Part shown: positions 57,574 through 64,000 of the stretch, in pieces
Layout: the number at the start of each line of letters is the position of its first letter
Position numbering within the stretch: position 1 is the first letter of the stretch
Origin: Sitta carolinensis
Taxonomy: Eukaryota; Chordata; Aves; Passeriformes; Sittidae
Assembly (NCBI GenBank): GCA_032173965.1
Contig: CM063287.1
Location: 4,655,859-4,719,858, forward strand
Length of the DNA: 64,000 nucleotides
Direction: 5' to 3'
The notes under the pieces: generated by a model
Database searches by the model: none
The model's input: the letters and a program-made list of their open reading frames with translations, nothing else
Told to the model about the DNA's origin: nothing
Made by a program: the position numbers and the translations under genes

Positions 57574-58199
57574 TCCACGTTTCACAAGCTCTCTTTGCTT
57601 CAATCTAATAATTCACTCCCTTCTCAGAGCAGAAGGCAGCAGTGCCCAGGCAGGAGTTTTCCCAAATCCGTGCATCAGAGATTTTCCTGGTAGTCGTCTG
57701 CAGACCCTACTATCAGCTGCCATTTGAGACAGGTCCGGGGAGCTCTGGCCTTGTCCACACTGCAACTCCTTTGTCTTGGAAAGAACACATTTGAGAGTAA
57801 TAAGGTAAACACCTGATAAATATCAGGGATTCACATCAGTTGAAGTTCTGAGGACAGAGTGGATTATGTTTGTTGCTCAAAATGAAGGCAGCGGAGCTCT
57901 TCTCTGTCCTTGAAGAATGTTTATAAACTGAGTATTTTAGAACTAAAGCAACAAATGAGATCTTGCTGTTCTAACCCACTGCTACCACTAGACACCACCT
58001 GCACATTTAGAAAACATCCAATAAAAACAAGAATGTCTAATAGAACAAGAAACTAGAAGAGAAGTTAAAGCAACCAGAGGCTGGATCTTAATTAGTAAAA
58101 CTTTTTTAGAAAAAGCCAGAGAAGTTATCAAACTAAAAAACAGAATTACAAGAAAGTTGCAAGGTTCATACTCCATGGATTTCCAAGTCTTAGGTTAAA
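57574..58199. other. Unique sequence, nothing recognised
   Basis: No element or gene recognised. Confidence 0.4.
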
Positions 58200-58633
58200 T
58201 CACAGAATCCCAGAGTCATTGAGGCTGGAAAAACCCTCCAGGATCACCAAGCCCACCCTGTGCCCCGTGCCCACCTTGTGCCCAGCCCAGAGCACTGAGT
58301 GCCACCTCCAGCCCTTCCCTGCACACCTCCAGCCATGGGCACTGCAACCCTCCCTGGGCAGCCCCTGCCCAGGCCTGAGCACCCTTTCCAGGCACAAATT
58401 CCTCCTGCTGGCCAAGCTGAGCCTGCCCTGGCACAGCTTGAGGCCGTTTGCCCTTGTGCTGTCCCTGTGCCCTGGCAGCACAGCCCGACCCCCCCGGCTG
58501 TGCCCTCCTCTCAGGAGTTGTGCAGAGCCAGCAGGGCCCCCCTGAGCCTCCTCTGCTCCAGCCTGAGCCCTGCCCAGCTACCTCAGCCCCTGCTGGGGCT
58601 CCATTCCCTTGCCCAGCTCCGTGCCCTGCCCTG
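58200..58633 (-). mobile_element. CR1 LINE 3' fragment, young subfamily
   Basis: 3' terminus TCACAGAATCCCAGAGTC, then a ~230-bp block virtually identical to 4664-4895 and ~400 bp nearly identical to 19129-19560. It is truncated at CCCTGCCCTG, just before the sequence that continues in the 19129 copy. Confidence 0.92.
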
Positions 58634-59544
58634 AACAACATATCTGTTTTTCTCTATCAAATGTTGGTATGCTGAATCTGACTTTCATTCCTCCTGCTCT
58701 CTTGGTCCTGCTGCTTCTCAAACCCTGTCTTTGAAACCCTCAAGAGGAAGGCTGCAGTAATTTTCTCTAAAGGTCTTCACAATCTTGTACCATGATGGGG
58801 TTTGGGGATACTCTATGCATCAGAAATTCAGCTACAGACCTCAGAGGGCAGGAGGCAGAAACTTCTCTAAGAAAAGCTTCTGACTGTGAGAACATAAATC
58901 TGGCCAAAATAAAAAATGCCATCTTAGCCATGTCAGCTTTGGACGAGAGTGTGAAAGGTGCCTGTCAAGGACCCAGGCATATTTCAGGTTCAGCCTGTCT
59001 CCTGGGGAGCCTCCCTTTCTAGATGCTGTGCCTTGGCTTTCCACATCAGACAAACAAAGCCTTCAGTGCTCCTTCTTTACAACTCACTCCCAATTTCAGC
59101 ACCAAAGGCCACTCTGCTATTCTTCTTACAAGAGCACCAACCCCTGGGAACACAGCTGAAATTTGTAGTGGCTTTTGAAAGAGGCAGGAGCTCTGCATCT
59201 GGAGACACAGGCTCACAGGAGGACTGGAGCTGGGAGGGACCTGGGGAGGACCCAGTACAAGCTCCTGCTGGAGACAATGCCACCTCCGAGGCAAGACAAG
59301 GCTGCTCAGGGTTTTATCGACTCAGCTCCTGAGAATCTTCAAGGATGCAAAACCTCTCCAGCCCTCCAGTTTTTTGTCATTCACCACACTGAGTTCCTCA
59401 CCTCCCCCAGGTCACTCATCTAAACGTTACTCACAGTGAGCCACAGCACAGCTGTCCCCCTTGCACTGGAACCCACTTAAGAGTTTAGAACAGGAGAGAA
59501 AATCCCAAATGAGACAGAAGTCCTGGCAGCATAATTCACTGTCA
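58634..59544. other. Unique sequence, nothing recognised
   Basis: No element recognised. Overlapping frames on both strands (58958-59423) have no recognisable domain. Confidence 0.4.
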
Positions 59545-59848
59545 GTGCCCTGTGGACAGAGACAGTGATCAGGGAGAAGCAGTTAGAACTTCCCAGGCTG
59601 GTCCTGGGAAAGCAGGAGAAGAGAATATAAGCAGCCTAGCACCTGGTGTTTTCGAAGACCATGCAGTGTGTGAGAAACCTGCTGTTGTTGCTGTTTTTTA
59701 CCAAAGGGCAGTGTCTTTCTCAACCAATCAATGTCTAGACAGCGAAGTACATTATAAAAGTACAGTTCCTTTCCAATAAAGTAATTCTCATTTTGCCTTC
59801 TGAGAACTCCGCATCATTGTTTCTTTGCTCTCTACAGTGACAGTGCCC
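59545..59848 (+). mobile_element. ERVK-type solo LTR with perfect 6-bp TSD
   Basis: The LTR is 59551-59842 (292 bp), starting TGTGGACAGAGACAG and ending CTACAGTGACA. It is flanked by GTGCCC at 59545-59550 and 59843-59848. It has a CCAAT-like element (about 59723), TATAAAAG (59753-59760) and AATAAA (59775-59780) in correct order. The terminal ACAGTGACA resembles the ACAGCGACA end of 51224-51565, so it is probably a sister subfamily. Confidence 0.92.
59753..59760 (+). promoter_or_regulatory. LTR TATA box
   Basis: TATAAAAG lies 22 bp upstream of AATAAA, within the solo LTR and ~30 bp after a CCAAT-like element. This is a complete minimal promoter layout. Confidence 0.6.
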
Positions 59849-60105
59849 CAGCACTGGGGCTCTGCCTGACACCAAGCCAGCTCACCTAGTGTTTCTGCTT
59901 GAGATCCAATCAAACCCTACCCACCCTGGCCAGCACTCAGCCCAAATCTGTAATAATGAGCTGTCAGGTCTCTCACTGCTCCTCCAAAGGAGGAACACAA
60001 TCCTATTCACCTACAGCAGCAATGACAAATCGTGCCTAATCATTTATTTCCTTCAGTAAAAAGGGGCTAATCTTTCCAAGTGAATGTAAAGACAGCAAGC
60101 ATACA

Positions 60106-60125
60106 TTACATACATACATACATAT
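60106..60125. repeat. (ACAT)n short simple repeat
   Basis: About four to five units of CATA/ACAT after GCAAGCATACATT. Confidence 0.85.
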
Positions 60126-62962
60126 TGGTTCTACATGCAGGCTTCTTTAAAGCACACAATTATGTCTTCTTCTCTGCAATACAAATTGATGTAACAGTTC
60201 AGTAACAACGCTCCCATCAATGCATCTAGAGAGAATTAAAATAAATGAGTACTGTGCTCACTAAAATGTCCATATTCCCCCCAAATGGACTCAGACATTC
60301 TTCTCACAGCAGGGCTGGACTTCCCTGCCCCATGATAAAACTAACTTACAAAAGGAGGATTATTCCTGGCTTTTCCCAGGTGCTGGGTCTGGTTCCTTGG
60401 TTCTCTGTGAATTCTCTTTTCCAGAGTGGCTCCAGGAACAGGAGCACCCAACCACCAGAGCTTTGCCTGTTGTCACTGGTGCCTGTGGGAACTGAAACAC
60501 ACATGGGGTCATGGCTTATTTTATGACAACACCATGGAAAAATTTTCTTACAGAGAACAGCAACTTTGCATAAACAGCAATAATCGCCTTTAATAATGAT
60601 AATGCAAATATTTCTTTTATTAAGTTGAATTTCAACTCCAAAACAAATTTCAGGCAATAACACCAAAATTATACATAAAAATAAATAAATTACTATGTTT
60701 GGACCCTGAAAGAGAAAGCACTGACTGGATAAGTCTGTGTATCCTCACACAGCCTCTGTGGCTGTTGGCTTGGTAAGCAGCACAAGGAATTCCATTTTCC
60801 TCACGGAGTCAGAACCCTGCTGAGTGAAGAAATTAGGATATGGAGGAAACAGGGTGACAAATTTTGCTGCGTTTGAAAACCGCCTGTTCCAGACACAGAG
60901 AACAAAGAGCCTGGATGTAGGAGAATAGCTTCATTAATGATGGAGTTTTAAGGTCTTCCATCACGTCCATCAGGGCATTACTGAAAAGAAATACTGGTAT
61001 TTCTCAACTCTAATTTACCTTCCTCTAATTTTTTTACTCTATCTTTTCACTGATTTATGTTCCTAAAAAGATGAACCAGAAGCCTGCACAGCACAGGAGG
61101 CACCCAGCCTAGTACTGTGTGCATATATTACAGAAAGTCTCTTGTACTGGTGCCATCAGCCACTGACGATGAGTCCAGTGAGGATCTCATGGATTCCCAG
61201 CCTGGTTGAATCTCAGCACTTTCTGCTTGTTGTTTCTACTACCAAACTCCAGAACTGGGGGACCTCTATGCTTCCTGGGGATAGAGGACTCTCCATGGAA
61301 TGCTGCAGATCCAGTGGTCTGACCTTGTCCAGCTCCCTTAGTTCTGCATCATGTCCCACACCAGACCAGCAAGTCACCCTCAGCAACTCCAAAAATCACC
61401 TAAGTTTGTTGGGTTTTGCTTTCTGTGGGTCTACAGAGCAGAATCATGTTACATGCTCAGAGAAGGTTCTCCAGAGAGAACTATCTGTAAATCCTGCATA
61501 CTCTGGGTGCTTTTGGTAAAGTAGCAGCAACCTCCTCATTCTGCTCTCTGTGACATTCATCATACTTCTGATCTCACAAATGAGACAGACACCTTTCCAG
61601 GAAGTCAGGACGGCACTAGAGGAACACTTTAAACAGGAGTGGTTTCTAGAGACTTCTCAGGCTTTTACATGGCAATTCATCAACATTCATGTCACCCTTC
61701 AGTGCCATCCATCTGAGGCACCAGGGGTCTGTGGTTATACCTTGACAAGCATTGGTACAGTGAGGACTCTGTGATACCCCTGTATTCACCAGCAAATGGC
61801 AGTGCTAATAAAGGGGCAGAAAATTCACATTTCTTGACTATGCTGGTGCCTCTCACTCAACTACTCTGCTTATCCATCCTCAGGTTGTTCACTCCTGATG
61901 CTTATCCAGCTCCAGGCTCTATGTTTCTGTGATGATTATGATTGCCAAAGAAAGAGAACAAGCAAACACCCTCCTTCCCTTCACCGTAAGCAAACAGACT
62001 TTTTCTGCTGCCTTTGCATCTGCTTCACAGAGAGCCACATTCCACAGAGCAGCTTGCTGGAAAGAGAGCTGGCTTAATCCCAAAAGCACTGTCACATCCC
62101 AGCTTCTTTTCCCCTGAAAGTGTTATTTATTAAGAAAGCCCACACTTGAGGACGTAGAAGCATTTTTACAGCACCACTTTTGCAAGCTCCAGCAAATCCG
62201 TCCGTCCAAGTTTCCAGAATGTTTGCATCCCTCCATCTGCTGCAGCTCCTGCTGGCATCACCAAACCCTGACAAGCCAGGAGCTGCCAAGTGCTGTGACC
62301 TGCTATTTTTTTGTTTTTGTAGAAAACAAACCACAAGAACACGCTGGGGTTTTTATAAATGATGTCACGTTTTAAAAAAAATTGCTTGCAGAGAGGTCTT
62401 TTCTGTTTCCTTCAAAAAAAAAATTGTGCTGCTTACAGAAAATGAAAAAGAGAATAAATCTTACACATTTGATAGCTGCTCAGAGCACTGGGGTGCATTG
62501 CCTCAGGTACTGCAGAACTGTTAGTTCTAACACCCCTCACCTGAGCCAGCTGTGGCTCCTCCTATGCCCACCTGCACAGCCTGCGGGGTGGGTGTGGACC
62601 GGCCATCGCTCTGTCCTTGTGGCACAGCCACCCAGGACTGCTGCATCACCCAGATCATGGGCAGGCAGTGTTAGGGCTGAGACTCAAAGCCCTCAGGATC
62701 AGGGTAAACCAAACCTGCACTGCATTAACGGCTTGAAAGATGAAATTCACTCCCTACCCTGCCCCCCTCAGTCTGGTTCTGTAGCCTGTGCTGATGTCCC
62801 TTGAAGGTGTCTGTGTGAAATCCTTCACTCAGCACACAAGGGGAGCTGGGGCACTGGGCTGCTCCCCTGAACAGGCTATCCCCAAAGCCTGGCCCAGCTG
62901 CATGCAGCCCAGCCTCTGATGCTGCTCAACCCATGCTCTGAGTGACTGTGGCTTTCCTTAGC

Positions 62963-62979
62963 TTTTTTTTTTTTTTTTT
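62963..62979. repeat. Poly-T run (17 T)
   Basis: Uninterrupted T run between CCTTAGC and CCCTTCATTCC. Confidence 0.9.
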
Positions 62980-64000
62980 CCCTTCATTCCTATTTACTGT
63001 TTCTTCCCTCTCCTCAGTTACCAACCCTTTTCCTTCACTCTGCTCTCACCAGAGCTCACACCAATGAAAAGCATTTCTCCTCATGAGGAGGGAAACCTTT
63101 CTGCAGCAACTGTGTACTGGGTGAAATACACTACCAATTGCCTCTTTCTGCAGAACCTAAATGTCCTGAAGAAGTCCCCTTTTTTGACCCCCTGTGGCTT
63201 AGCTCAGATCCTGCTATTTGCTGTACATGAAGTAACAGAAATGACTGCCAGTGTATCATTTCAGAATGTAATTATATAATTATATACCCATTAAAAGAAC
63301 ATAACCCACCTTTAACCACCTACGTGAGAAAAGCTATATGAAATAAACTCTGAATGTGGTAAAAAGTGAAAGTATTTTCAGCTATTCCACGGGCTAAAAT
63401 AAAGTTAAACCGGTGTTTTAAAGAAATGTGCTTTATTCTAACCAGCAAGATTGTTTTCAGTGAAGAAAAAACATGGAACAATCTGAACAGCAATTCAAAT
63501 TGAAATCAGATAGATGAGCTGTCACACATTGGAGATGCTCACACAAGGCTTTCTCTCATATGGTGTCAATCATACTTTTCCTCTGATGGATTAAAAAAAA
63601 CAGTCATCATGTCGAAAAACTGAGAAGAGGTTTTCCTGGTAGCCTTATGCAATAGTGAGGTGTCAAAACAGTTTTTAAAAAAGCCTTCTAAGAAGGCTTA
63701 GTCCCAGGTTTGTGAGCATTCTTGTCCCTGGACTCTGGCTTTGCAGGGAAGACTGAACAGGAGTTGTGTCTTTAGCTTCTTAAAGGCAAATACATCATAC
63801 AAAGAAATGACACAAAACAATCTGGGCAATTTAGGTGATACAAAAGCTCTGGCTGTGTGGGATCTGTGGTTTTGTAACGTGCTGTAAAATGTCTCCCTGA
63901 CAAAAGCCCAGCAAGAATTCAGGTTGTGACACAAAAAACCTGAATGTATCAAACAGTGAGCTGCAGCCTGTTTTGTGTAAATAAACGGAGAAGATAAATG

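Larger units (their letters stand above)
59849..64000. other. Unique sequence, nothing firmly recognised
   Basis: It contains a short (ACAT)n run (60106-60125), a 17-T run (62963-62979), a 14-bp AT palindrome (63269-63282) and an 8-bp stem hairpin (63681-63699). Open frames at 61142-61519 and 62382-62804 have no recognisable features. No transposable element was confidently identified. Confidence 0.4.

Noticed and set aside
1..64000. tRNA-derived SINEs, tRNA or rRNA genes, CRISPR arrays, bacterial operons
   Set aside because: No tRNA A/B-box pairs in cloverleaf context, no regularly spaced short repeats with unique spacers, and no dense coding as in prokaryotes. The content is vertebrate (avian) non-coding DNA.

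Overview
The window looks like a gene-poor stretch (intergenic or long-intron) of a bird genome, most likely a songbird. The evidence is the repeat content. There are many 5'-truncated CR1 LINE copies with the avian 3' end (CATAGAAT/CACAGAAT-type octamers, then GGTTTGGGTTGGAAGG on the reverse strand). There are also numerous LTRs with TG...CA ends and 5- or 6-bp target-site duplications (TSDs) that resemble songbird ERVL- and ERVK-type families. I found no convincing protein-coding gene, tRNA, rRNA, CRISPR array or prokaryotic feature. The longer open frames mostly lie inside CR1 or LTR sequence.

Layout. 0-9 kb: a CpG-rich LTR (662-1536) with an 84-bp internal duplication, an (AAT)n microsatellite, a CR1 interrupted by a second, younger CR1 (4306-5083), and another CR1 (7185-7672). 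9.6-13.4 kb: a 1,380-bp ERVL-type solo LTR with a perfect 5-bp TSD, then a long old CR1 (12150-13410). 16.1-21.7 kb: the densest repeat block, with five LTR or LTR-like segments from at least three families, one long CR1 and an A-rich simple repeat. 22.9-31.2 kb: about 8.4 kb in which I recognise no transposable element. 31.2-36.3 kb: an ERVK-type LTR with a perfect 6-bp TSD and two CR1s. 36.3-44.3 kb: another long stretch without recognisable elements. 44.3-59.9 kb: a mosaic of short CR1s and four ERVK-type solo LTRs. One of these (48150-48449) splits a CR1, and another follows a 3 x 59-bp tandem array carrying TGACGTAA and ATTAGCAT in every unit. 59.9-64 kb: unique sequence.

Because there are no genes, there is no operon or pathway to describe. 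The window is a record of successive retrotransposition. Old CR1s were hit by younger CR1s and LTRs. Proviruses are represented only by LTRs, with internal viral genes lost, probably by LTR-LTR recombination. A few intervals have splice-site-like signals around short open frames (6237-6400, 13660-13852, 27263-27302, 49043-49062, 45987-46096 on the minus strand). They are listed as weak exon candidates only, because such signals are common by chance in 64 kb. I did not find a clearly new biological system. The best leads are the 59-bp array and the dated, nested LTR/CR1 insertions.
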